In this document: positions 40,386-50,002 of the stretch, piece after piece
Numbering within the stretch: the first letter of the stretch is position 1
How the letters are laid out: each line of letters begins with the position of its first letter
Assembly (NCBI GenBank): GCA_009859145.1
Contig: VRVR01000063.1
Span: 70,983 to 129,233, forward strand
DNA length: 58,251 nt
Direction of reading: 5' to 3'
DNA from: Andalucia godoyi
Lineage: Eukaryota > Discoba > Jakobea > Jakobida > Andaluciidae
Program-made: the position numbers and the translations under genes
Notes under the pieces: generated by a model
Told to the model about the DNA's origin: nothing
Database searches by the model: none
The model's input: only the letters and a program-made list of their open reading frames with translations

Positions 40386-41672
40386 TTAATCCTCTCGGTC
40401 GATCGCGTCCGTGTACGTGAAGAAGACCTTATCTGTTGAGAATCGGAAGCCATCGTTTGACACTTGCAGAAGCGCCTGTCCCGCAACGGGGCTCTTTGGC
40501 ACAGAGCAGAATACCACAGTTGGGCTGGAGTACGTACAAGGAGACGGAATCACCCCTCCCCATAAGCTCGAAACTTGCGGACCAAAGTTTGTGCCAGCAA
40601 CAGCAACCGTCAGTTTTCCAGATGACCGGGAGCCCGAGCTCGGGCTGACAGAAGATACGGTCGGCACAGGAAGTGGTGCTGGAGGAGTGTTTGCAATCGC
40701 AGGAGACAGGAGCAGGAACGACGGCTTGTCGTCCCAAAAGAGCGATTCGACGTCGCCAGAGGACGAAATGCGGACAAAACACGGTGCTTGCACATTATTT
40801 GCAAACTGGTCAGCGGAGATGTAGATCGAGTTGTCGGCGGCCGAAAAAGTGAACGAATAGACATTGCAAAGGACAGCTGTTGCGGAAGGAGAGCACACAT
40901 TGTTCATCTTGCTGCAAAACACAGGCAGTGAAGACACTTCCTTCCCAGACACAATATCTACAGTCAAAATGGAAGACGAACCCGCCAGAAAGAACTGCGA
41001 AGACGACGCAGCGATTAGCGTCTTTGGCGACTGGCCATCGTAATAGCAGCCATAGTCACGGACCGCTCGGGTAGCGACACTTATCGAGTGCACACACATG
41101 CTGGGGTTGAATGCCTCGCTCATGTTTCGCCAGGAGAAGAACACAAAGTCTGCGCTGGCTGCCCAGGTGTCAAACTGAAAGGACACGGAGGGATAAAAAA
41201 GCGTGGTCTGCATCGAGTCGGGGTCCACAGTATAGAGTGCACCTGTCTTGTCATCTTTGAATAGGAGTGATCCGTCATTCAGAACAAGAATGTTCGACAA
41301 GGCAATGTTCGAAGGCAGCGCAATAAACTCGTACCCGCATCCATTGGACATCGCAGACGAAGAAAGCGGTCGGCCCTGGCGATCCGCACCGAAAATGATG
41401 TTTGCGTAACCGTTCGACAACCAATACTCGTGGCCATGATGGGCGTCGTACTGGAACTGGTACGGATAGCAGCTGACCGAGTTCGGCACAACCATTTCCG
41501 AGCAATTGTTTGGCTGTCCAGGAACAAAGGGAGTCGACCACGTGCAGCCTTGGACGGCGGCATTCGGACGGTATCCCTGGAGTCCGAATGGAACAAAGTA
41601 GACATCCGCTGGAGCAGCACCGTGAGAGACGGCTACCAGAATAGAGAGAACAGCAACAATAAGAAATTTCAT
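40386..41672 (-). CDS. Secreted protein with C-terminal IPT/TIG domain
   Basis: 428 residues from ATG 41672, stop TAA or equivalent at 40386. A clear signal peptide (FLIVAVLSILVAVSHGA) is followed by a ~310-residue region with repeating strands and short Gly/Asp turns (ILVLNDGSLLFKDDKTGALYTVD; SSSILTVDIVSG; DNSIYISADQ) suggesting a beta-propeller, with paired cysteines as expected outside the cell. After a Pro-rich linker, PTVSSVSPSSGSRSSGKLTVAVAGTNFG opens an Ig-like IPT/TIG domain to the end (SVPKSPVAGQALLQVSNDGF). No TM anchor. Extracellular or wall-associated, binding partner unknown. Confidence 0.78.
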   Translation of the reverse strand: MKFLIVAVLSILVAVSHGAAPADVYFVPFGLQGYRPNAAVQGCTWSTPFVPGQPNNCSEMVVPNSVSCYPYQFQYDAHHGHEYWLSNGYANIIFGADRQGRPLSSSAMSNGCGYEFIALPSNIALSNILVLNDGSLLFKDDKTGALYTVDPDSMQTTLFYPSVSFQFDTWAASADFVFFSWRNMSEAFNPSMCVHSISVATRAVRDYGCYYDGQSPKTLIAASSSQFFLAGSSSILTVDIVSGKEVSSLPVFCSKMNNVCSPSATAVLCNVYSFTFSAADNSIYISADQFANNVQAPCFVRISSSGDVESLFWDDKPSFLLLSPAIANTPPAPLPVPTVSSVSPSSGSRSSGKLTVAVAGTNFGPQVSSLWGGVIPSPCTYSSPTVVFCSVPKSPVAGQALLQVSNDGFRFSTDKVFFTYTDAIDRED

Positions 41673-42143
41673 GAGCAGACGCGAATCCTGAAGCCAGAAA
41701 AGAGGACAGACGAACAGAAAGAGCCTAGCAGAAAAAAAAGAAGAAAAACAGGATCGCAGAATAAATTGCAGAGCAGATTCGACAGAGAGAAGCGAACAAT
41801 TTTCTTTTTCTGTGGGAGAAACATTTTCCGGTCCCCCAAGGATTGAAGTGGCGGATATGTAAGGACAAAAGGGTTGGTCACAATAGAAGTTCCTGTATCG
41901 AGTATTCCGGAGAAAATGTGAGTTAACGAAATTACAGACTTATTCAGAAGCTGCGAGTTCGGGAATTTCATTTTAACTGGCTTTTTTGCACCAATCCATA
42001 TTCGTTTTAAGAGGTCCCCTTTTCCATTCCGGGCAAAGCTATCCGCCTCAACGGACACATGAATTGCCAAAAGCTTGCACGGTCCACGCAGACGAACAGC
42101 AACGATGTTTGGTATGATTCCAGTAAATCACGAATGACAGTGG
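41673..42143. other. Intergenic region
   Basis: 5' flank of the IPT/TIG gene and 3' flank of the four-TM gene. Nothing else recognised. Confidence 0.4.
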
Positions 42144-42821
42144 TTAAAACAGTGGACGTGTCTCAACTCCCCGACGGTTACTGCAATCAAGTGCAAACTC
42201 CGTGTAAAACAAAAGGTAAACGACGTTACATAACAGATACACATACGACATGAAATAACTGTCCGTTTCGTAGAAAAAAGCGTCATCCAGGGTCACACTG
42301 TCTCCCAAGTTGCACAGACCTTGGAAAAGAAACAACAGAACGAGAAAAGGATAGATGAAAAAGTAGCATTGGCTCACTCTACCCATGGATTCCCGTGACG
42401 ATTTGCTCAACAAAGCAGCAAGCATTACGCAAACACCGATTTGCATGCACAAGACGAAGATTTCAAAGATAGACCTCATGCCTATTCCCTGGCAACGATT
42501 CGGGTACTGGGCATCCATCCCATTTGTAGATAAATGACAATCCCAGGGCAGCCACCCGCTCATTGCAAACGTCATATTTCCATGAAGGCCATTTTTCATA
42601 TAGATGGAACGAAACGTGAAGAATCCTGTTTGAAGTTCATAAAATCCGCTGTTACTGTTAGCTTGCATGCGATACGAAAAACGATCGTATGGAAGCACGA
42701 GGTACAGAGTGTACAAGAAGGCAAGCAATGCAAATAAGACAGCACGATTCTTCTGGAAGATTTTGGGATCCCAATGAGAAGTGTCGATTGCCGTTTTCGA
42801 CCTCCAATGACGCGTGAACAT
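42144..42821 (-). CDS. Four-TM membrane protein of unknown family
   Basis: 225 residues from ATG 42821. TM helices are predicted at about residues 27-46 (AVLFALLAFLYTLYLVL), 119-140, 155-172 and 190-210. The first loop is long with three cysteines and N-glycosylation-like NMT, the topology of tetraspan/claudin-like proteins, though neither the tetraspanin CCG nor the claudin W-GLW-C-C motif is present. Short charged termini. Function not assigned; membrane location is firm. Confidence 0.62.
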   Translation of the reverse strand: MFTRHWRSKTAIDTSHWDPKIFQKNRAVLFALLAFLYTLYLVLPYDRFSYRMQANSNSGFYELQTGFFTFRSIYMKNGLHGNMTFAMSGWLPWDCHLSTNGMDAQYPNRCQGIGMRSIFEIFVLCMQIGVCVMLAALLSKSSRESMGRVSQCYFFIYPFLVLLFLFQGLCNLGDSVTLDDAFFYETDSYFMSYVYLLCNVVYLLFYTEFALDCSNRRGVETRPLF

Positions 42822-43681
42822 CTGCAGGTGCAGCGCTGTCGGTACTCAGGAGGCTTGAGTAAAAATGAGTGACGGCGATCAGGTGCAGTACTCGGTGGAT
42901 AAAATGCACCGGTCCGTTGAGCCAATTCCGAATCTTTTTATGCAGTGCTTGCTTCGACGAGTCGAAGAAGTTCTTGACAGAATGAAGCATGCTCCAAAGA
43001 ATGCACCTTAGCCCGATGAACTGTCGCAAATGTCACTTTCTGTGACATTTGCCGTCTGATATTGCTTGAGTCTACAACATCCTTTTAAAGCTTTTTTTTT
43101 CATTTCCTCAATTCGTCAACGTCAACGTTGGATGCAAAAGTTGTGTTTTCACTTCTTTTTGGAGAATTTATCTTTGCAAGGAATATGCAGTTTCGCTTGT
43201 CGTCATCATCGTCATGATTATGCTCGTCATTACCGGTACGCTGTCTATCCTGACAGGTCTTCCCGTGACCTGAGGTGTCTGATTTCGTGTCCTGGAGCGA
43301 CGCAACGGGGGGTTGATAACCGGTTTTTTGCAGAGCGTCGTCTGTGACATCATCTTCGGCCTGTATGCCGGCCTCGACGTCTCGGCGCAAGACTTCGGGC
43401 CTTTGCTCAAGGCCCCATTCTACGAATTTGCGAATAGTTCCGGCTTCTTTGTCGTCACCTGCGTGAACGTGATCGAGATGTCGGCGGGACGAAATTGATA
43501 GTTACTGAATACTTCTTCGCACGGATCCATGAACGGCGAATACGGCGGCAACAAGCTGACATCCAACTCCGTCGGAATCTAGGGCAGCACAGCTTGTGAC
43601 TTGTGTATCGAGCAGCTATCATGGATAGTGAGTTGCTTCATTCCGTCTTTCCGCGGCAGTGCTCCTTTTGAATGAAGTTCG
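42822..43681. other. Intergenic region with a possible membrane-protein remnant
   Basis: Around 43195-43270 one plus frame reads a strong TM helix (VIIVMIMLVITGTLSILTGL) ended by a stop. The frame 43313-43498 (ITGFLQSVVCDIIFGLYAGL) is also membrane-like. These could be pieces of a broken membrane protein. Not called as a gene. Confidence 0.3.
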
Positions 43682-45300
43682 ATGCACATGTTTTTCAGAA
43701 AACTTGCACAGGTTTGCCCATTGACTCTTGCCAATAGATTGATTGTACATTATCTTGCTACCGCCACAGTCTTCTGCTCATTCTGCTCAGCGATGTTCCA
43801 TTGTAGATTTCCGATCTCCCTTATCTTTGTCTCCATAGTCCTTGCGGCAAAGCTTCTTGATTCTTTGGTCCATCACCTGGGTTTCGATGAAGGTGGCGTT
43901 TTTGTGAGTGATTGGGGTTCGACCGCTGCCTGGGATCCGCTGGTTTCTGCGCAACGATTCCCCCATTTGATCCGGCGTCTCTCGTATGAGTTCGACCTGG
44001 TTCGCCACATTGTGTCGAGCAATACGGTTGATAATCGAAGAGAGGTCGTATTTGGTGTTGCGACATTTGGTGGGGATAGCGTTTTCAATTGGATCCACTA
44101 TATCGAAAAGGCTGGTTACAAGAACTGGCTGCTCGCCGTCCGACACCAAGCGTTGTTTGACGAAGTCGAACGCGAGTTTCCTGGTCATACAATCGTTGGT
44201 TCGCTCATCATGGACAAGCTGGATCTGGGAAAGTGCGGAGACGAGTATGAAGATGGTCTTGATCTTGAGCCAAACGGTGGCAACTTCAGCGACGTGATCG
44301 AGACGATTATCAACTACATGTTGTTGAAAATGGGATACATTGTTATCTATGCCTACATTGACGTTATGTTTCGGGGTCCCATGGATCTGTCCCACATCAT
44401 GGTAATACAGACATCGCCTTCTCCACGTACGACTATCCTTACTACGGGCCTCTACCGAGGACTGTCAGTGTGCTGCGGAAGTTGGCATCTGGTGTTTCTG
44501 CAAACTGGGGGTTCTTTGTGCTGTTTCCCGCTAAGCGCACCATGATTTACTGGAGAGAGTATGCATTGGTGCTACTCCTGCATGAGCGTGTGTGCAATGA
44601 CCAACTGTACGGTATCAGCTTGTTGACTAATCATCCAGAGTGGATGTGTTCGTACGGGTACGCAGATTCCTCAACAGATGTGATCGAGTACAGCGGAGCG
44701 AAGTTGCACCCTGATTGGTGTGTCCGGATTCGAACTTTGGATACGCTGAAATATCCCATCTATGCCGGGTATGCCGCGGGATTTGCGTCGGATGCCATCG
44801 CGATTCATATGACGAGCTATTACCTCGCGCCGAAGACTCACGGCTTGCGTTCCTTGGATTTGTTCGACATTGATAAAACGAAGGAAGGCATGAAGCATTT
44901 CCAAAGACGTGTTCTAACGTACGACTACAAATGCGGGAATAATCTCGCAGAGCGATATGCTGCTGCAAAGAAGGCCACTACTTTGGCGCTCTCGTTGAAG
45001 CGAGATCTGATACTGCCCATGTTTCCCTGCAAGGAGGTAGCGGAGTACTTTAAAACTCCGCTTCTTGAAAATTTCCGCAAAACGTGGTGTCCCTATGAAT
45101 GGTATTCGAGTCCAACAGCTTTTGCAGAAGGTTTGTATCCTGTACACATTCTGGAAGACTCGTTTCTGCAGCGAGGAGAAGCCTGTGCGGCGACAAAGGA
45201 TGTTCGCAGGATTGGTTCGACGGCGCTCGATGTCGGTACTTTGAGCGACGTAGCCAACAATCTCCTCGAGCTTGGTTGCTTGGTGGAGGCTGACTTATGA
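43682..45300 (+). pseudogene. PF03407-like (GT77-type) nucleotide-sugar transferase with one frameshift
   Basis: Starts at ATG 43682 with an N-terminal membrane anchor (about residues 44-62), as for a Golgi type II enzyme. The family pattern is clear: VVFGVATFGGDSVFNWIHYIEKAGYKNWLLA, then a DxD-like region (YIDVMFRGPMD), GNTDIAFSTYDYP, NWGFFVLFPAK and ...CNDQLYG. Between HIM and GNTD the frame changes at 44400-44402, where one G appears to be missing from a short G run; both sides are otherwise open (43682-44545 and 44470-45300 frames). The C-terminal half continues to TGA 45300. It would transfer a sugar in glycoprotein or wall-polysaccharide synthesis; the acceptor is unknown. Probably intact except for this base. 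Confidence 0.78.
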
Positions 45301-46554
45301 AATGTTCCTCAATCCGTTTTGAATATTCTTTCGAACTGTGAAGGACACTTCTGCAGATGCTCATTCCGCGATGAGTAAGCCAAGATTTTGCGGCAGTCTT
45401 TGAGCCAAAAAAGAAGTGCAAAGTGTCTAAAAAGGCTCTTTGGCCTGTAATTCGCAATCAACGCTTGCGAACTGGATTGAGCTCCACCAGACCGTTCCGC
45501 TGACACAATTTTATTACGTGGCACAGCTATCGAAAGCGCGCTTCCTCATCGTTCAACGAGCTCGCGACTTTGCCAAAAACACATTGCACGTCAGAACTGC
45601 ATGTGATCTGAAGCAGCGTCGATTCTATCAGCATCTTATCATCGACAGTGCCATTCCATCTCAAATGACCGTCCTGAAAAACGAAAGCTTTCCCATTTAC
45701 CTGCACACCCATGACGATGAAGTCCGTGTAAAATGACATCCACTCAACAAATGACAAAGAAACAGAGTTCGTGCACTGATCTTGATGCCAGAGATTCACG
45801 GTACCGTCAGAGTGGACAGAAGCAAACCGATTCGGATCTGTCGAGACTCGGTCCAAGATCGACGAAACGCTATCATTGCGTTTTTTTGCTTGTTCATGAA
45901 CCCTTTCATACTGTTGTTAATATCCACAGAGCTACATTCCTGTCATGACAGTCGTTGCTGCAGTTATCATCGCCTGCATGCTCCTGCTTGAGTGGTTTTT
46001 TGGGGTGTTTGCGTTTTTGGCAGCTTCCGAAGAATACTACCATCTCTTGTCTTTGGTCCAAGAACCCCCTTGTATATGCTTTTCTTTCAGATGTTGCAGC
46101 ATTCTTTCTCTTGTTTCCTGGATGATTCGGCACGTGCAATCTGTTTTGAACATGCATGCGCGTCACATGCAACTCATCGACATCCATCCTGACCATTGAT
46201 GAGACTGATATATTTTTCCACTAAAGATTTTCGTTGCAGTCATGTGTTATTTGGGAATGACGATTGCAGTGGATTTGCCACACGCAAATGCCATTGCATG
46301 AGAGATCAACGGTGCGCGACATCATGTCCTCATCAATATGTCGAGCACCTGCGAAATTTGCCTTTTGTCACTGAGTCAGACTCTGCGTGCAAAATGTGTA
46401 AGCCATGTCATCGCTGAACACAGGTGATGTCGCGAAAGCCTCTCGATTTGTGGCTCTATCTTACAGTATCCTCTCCTCACTTTCATTGGGGTCTTCTAAA
46501 TGGTTGCGGCGTGAATTTTCTGTAGAATTGGTCCAAATCATCTCAACCTGCATC
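45301..46554. other. 1.25-kb stretch with weak minus-strand coding signal
   Basis: The minus-strand frame 45527-45856 (RFASVHSDGTVNLWHQDQC; IVMGVQVNGKAFVFQDGHL) resembles a WD- or propeller-type blade and may be a gene fragment. A hydrophobic plus-strand frame (45945-46199) has one strong TM-like stretch. I cannot complete a gene from these. Confidence 0.3.
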
Positions 46555-47019
46555 TCACCCTCCATGCGGAGCTCCATCATAAAACCCGAATACTTCCACC
46601 AGCAATGACTCGACTCCATTGCCAGAAATGTCGGAGCTGCTTGGACACATGGTGGCAAGATAGAAGCAGTCGGGATCGGTCAAACCCCCATCATCCATGT
46701 AATACTCGCTGAAATTCACAGTCCACGGAAGCAGCCCCGCACGAGCGTCCCCCACCACAGTCGAAAAGCCGAACCAACCATGGGGAAACAGAGTGGCAAT
46801 TGTAGGATACGGCATCGTCGTGCCAAACGCAATCTTATAATGCCCATTCCCGTCCCTGATCGCTGTGATCTCTTGGTATGGAAGATTTTGGATTTCCAGA
46901 TTCACAACAACCAGTTGATCGCCCACCAAGTGCATCCGGGCACGCATCCGTGGGCGACCAGCAGGTGTCTTTGCTGCTGCAGTCGTCAGAGCAGCAATGA
47001 AAATGGCGAAGAGACACAT
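46555..47019 (-). CDS. Small secreted protein of unknown function
   Basis: 154 residues from ATG 47019 (the frame is open 21 codons upstream without ATG). A signal peptide (CLFAIFIAALTTAAA) is followed by a compact sequence rich in aromatic residues and Gly/Asp (VVNLEIQNLPYQEITAIRDG; PHGWFGFSTVVGDARAGLLPW; CFYLATMCPSSSDISGNG). A Cys pair near the C-terminus may form a disulfide. The frame ends soon after FGFYDGAPHGG and may be spliced onto a further exon. No family recognised. Confidence 0.5.
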   Translation of the reverse strand: MCLFAIFIAALTTAAAKTPAGRPRMRARMHLVGDQLVVVNLEIQNLPYQEITAIRDGNGHYKIAFGTTMPYPTIATLFPHGWFGFSTVVGDARAGLLPWTVNFSEYYMDDGGLTDPDCFYLATMCPSSSDISGNGVESLLVEVFGFYDGAPHGG

Positions 47020-47469
47020 CACGCGAATGATGACCTGTTTGTATGAACAAGCAATAACACTGTATCCCATTGGTTCCTTCAAAGTTCAAAAACAGCTTCT
47101 TCTTACCCATGAAAAAATCTTGAGAAATGTGCACAACTCGATTTCGAAAAGTCAAAAGATGAGTCGTTACTCATCCGTGCTTGCAAGGCAAGCAGCTTCC
47201 CATACAAATTTGGGCACGCCCTCAGCGATTCAGCTTGCCTTGTCGTTGTGCCTGTTTGAATATGCTCAAAGTCGAGGCTGCAAAACAATCACAGGAATGT
47301 CCTCGAAAAATGGTGCAGTATTGTCTGTTTTTGGCATAGTCGCCACTTTGCCGATTGCGAAGAGATTAATGTTAACAGGATTGTTGTAGTGCCAGCCGGT
47401 ACACAGTCGGTGAGCTGCCTAATGTTCAATAGATGGATCATTAATAGTGGCGTTCGGAGGTATTTGGCA

Positions 47470-47700
47470 ACTGTTCTTGATGAGATGAAGAATCTGCAAC
47501 AGGACTCCATACGCGTGTGCAAATCACAAGCGAACTCTTTGCGATTCGAAGTGAAATCATCGACAATCTGTAAGATGCCTCGCTTGACAAGCTAGTGTTG
47601 GATGGCTGCGATTCTCTGCGATTGTTCTGTCTAACAGCTGAGAGAACTCTGCCGACGCTTATTGAATTGACTGAGCGAAGCAGTGCAGATAGTTCGCTTT
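47470..47700 (+). pseudogene. 3' fragment of the nuclease-kinase family
   Basis: About 230 nt align by eye with copy B (37799-39733) over its C-terminal residues ~547-625: shared words include ttcttgatgag, aagaatctgcaacagga, gattcgaagtgaaatcat, cctcgcttgacaagc, gattctctgcgattgtt and ttattgaattg. The reading frame is broken by stops and small gaps, so nothing is made. The fragment lies at the truncated 3' end of the amino-acid permease gene on the other strand. Confidence 0.8.
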
Positions 47701-48755
47701 GGAGTCGTAAATGAGAATTTGGTGCTGCTGTTCGTGATTAGAGCAGTCAGACGTGAACATCGGGACACAAACCCACATGTCGCGCAGCGTTTTTGCGAAC
47801 ACCCCGGGCTTTTGCTCCTCCAGAAAATTGCAGCTTGTTTCGAATCCCGTGATGCCCAGCATACCCGCACCGAAACCAATGAGAATGCCTTCCGCGACGT
47901 TGGATTGGGAGGGGACCGCCTGAGAGTTCTGCCAGTTGTCCCTAATGACGTGAGGATTCATGCACATGTAGACAAAACAGGCGACAATCAGAGTCATCAA
48001 CGAAATGATATGCACGATGAAAATCACAACCGCAAAAGTGGCCGACTCTGTCAGACCAAGCAAGGTCAGGACGAAGAAAACCGCAAACAACGCAACAGTA
48101 AGGGCAGTTCCGTCCGCGGCAGAACCCCAGAATGCGGAACCGTATGAAACTGCAGTTGCGGCGCTTACCACAGCAGTTGCCACGTACGAAAGGAACGAAC
48201 AGCTGCCGGCAAAGGAAGCAACCCACTTCTGCGATGTGTTCAGGAAGATTGTGTACGAACCGCCGTTCAGCGGAAGCGCGTCTCCAAGTTCCTCATAAAC
48301 GAACCGAAAAAAGTACAGAACGAAGGCAACCAACAGAAGAGAGAGAAACGAATAAACTCCTGCAGATTTCCATACAAAAGCCGCAGTGTACAGCACGAGG
48401 ATGTAATGTCATTCCCGCAGAGTACGGTGGAGAGAAGCTCGCCAAGCAGATGCGATGCGGAACCAGTCGATGCGAAGATCCTTGAAAACAGTTCCGGATT
48501 TCCTGCAAAGTCCAAACCGAGTTCCTCGTCGCTGGCATCGCAATCTCGAACGGATGGACGATTCCGTTGAGGATGGTCCATCATGGGGGTGTCGGATTGC
48601 ACGAAACCGTTGAGTGACGCTGTGTCCAGCTGCACAACTGCCTCCACTTCTGGGGACTGCCGTGGTAAACGGTACCGCAAGAAAGGGCTTGCGCGGGGGT
48701 CGAATGGCGGCGGGTCGTCCTTCTGGGCACTATCAGATGCAGCATCACCATTCAT
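47659..48755 (-). pseudogene. Amino-acid permease (APC superfamily), frameshifted and 3'-truncated
   Basis: Starts at ATG 48755 with a hydrophilic N-terminus, then LLSTVLCGNDITSS, a TM1 signature of this APC group. At about 48396 one base appears missing; the next frame continues LYTAAFVWKSAGVYSFLSLLLVAFVLYFFRFVYEEL, DALPLNGGSY, ATAVVSAATAVSYG, several TM helices, and GFGAGMLGITGFETSCNFLEEQKPGVF. After RDMWVCVPMF homology ends and ~40 unrelated residues follow to TAA 47659. A full permease would have roughly twelve TM helices; about six remain. The sequence replacing the end belongs to the nuclease-kinase fragment, so the gene was cut by rearrangement. Divergent from the small gene at 48792. 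Confidence 0.82.
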
Positions 48756-48791
48756 CGTTTCAGGTGTTCCGGATGCAAGAAAAATGTCACA

Positions 48792-49202
48792 ATGATTCGA
48801 ATGACAGACGAGAAATGTCAAACTTGCAATGAATTATTTGGGGGAAGTTTTTCAACAACTGTTTTTTCCCCAGCAAAAAACTCGGCAGCAAGCAGCATGC
48901 ACCACCTGCAGTGGGTCGTCCTGCGGGCCCTCCTCCAGCGTATCCCTGCATTCCAGCAGTGCTTCCTCGCTGCGGTGCAGCACCGGCTGCGCGGTGAGAC
49001 ACACATCCCGCTGCTGCGATGGGTGCCGCGCAAGCGTCCTCAGCTGTTGCGCACATGCCTGCTTGTTGGTCCAGAGACGCAGCCCTCCGTCCAGCCGTCG
49101 GTGCAGCCACTGACCACAGAGGAGTTTGCGGACCTCGTGGAGCGGATTGCAGAAAACCAGTGCCTGGGCACCACGTCGCCACACTGCCACCTCTCCAGCT
49201 GA
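48792..49202 (+). CDS. Small protein of unknown function
   Basis: 136 residues from ATG 48792, stop TGA, with AATAAAA signals about 65 nt downstream. Composition is coding-like with G/C-rich codons from MHHLQWVVLRALLQRIPAF onward: an amphipathic helical region, a Gln/Pro/Val repeat (PSVQPSVQP) and an acidic helix (TTEEFADLVERIAENQ). CQTC occurs near the start. No family recognised; its start is 36 nt from the divergent permease start. Confidence 0.42.
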   Translation: MIRMTDEKCQTCNELFGGSFSTTVFSPAKNSAASSMHHLQWVVLRALLQRIPAFQQCFLAAVQHRLRGETHIPLLRWVPRKRPQLLRTCLLVGPETQPSVQPSVQPLTTEEFADLVERIAENQCLGTTSPHCHLSS

Positions 49203-50002
49203 GGACGGAGCGGGACCACAGCGCACTGTACCTTGCGATGCGCACCACACAATGAACACAGCTGGTAGAATAATAAAACAAAAACACGATGTTCTTTGTC
49301 TATTTGTTATTTGCAAAGCCCACAAGAACAATGCAAGCGACGTGCTTTCCTTTTCTTTTTCTTTCAGCGTGTGTAACGCCTCGCCGAGCAAAAAAGAATC
49401 CACCCACACACCTAGAACGTCCTTCATGATGCGCTCCATCGCGGGATGCACGCGCGGCCTCAGACTCTCCGTTTAGAAAAGTGTTGATGAAAAACGACTG
49501 TAGTCGGGAAGTAGGCAATTAACATTTTACGTGTAACTTCTGAACGGCGTCGTCCCCAAGACATGTTGATGCGCCGCTGTGATCGCCGTCCCCGACTCCA
49601 CCAGTCCCCAGCAAAACCGCAGAAAAAGTGCTGTGGACCATTTCCCGTGTTTTGTGTGCCGGTGGAGAAATGGAAGGGGATTGAGAGGAACAAACTGGGA
49701 ATGAATTTTACATTGCAGCGACCGTCGTCTAACGACCTACCGATCGACCGTCGACAATGGGACTCTGACTGTGTGCCGTGTACTTCGTGTTCAATGTTGT
49801 TTCATTTATCGATCGAACGTGCAGCATGCTTTCTGCTTGGCGTCACTGTTGGAGCTTGCTAGTGAAATCGACTCGGTCTGTGCGATTCCCCTTTTCTCGA
49901 AGTTTGTGCACTGTGCGACGCTGCAATTTGTTGCTTCCAAGCATCCAACAGGTCACAAATCAGGGTATAGACCGTTTGCGAACTGCTGGCCAAGATTGCA
50001 AA
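49203..50002. other. 0.8-kb stretch without a confident gene
   Basis: Contains poly(A)-like signals near 49270. The frame of the next gene is open back to 49778 (with an ATG at 49826) but looks non-coding there, so the next gene may start upstream of 50003. Confidence 0.35.

Noticed and set aside
49300-49518. Minus-strand small ORF downstream of the 136-residue gene
   Set aside because: No motif, lies over poly(A)-signal-rich non-coding sequence.
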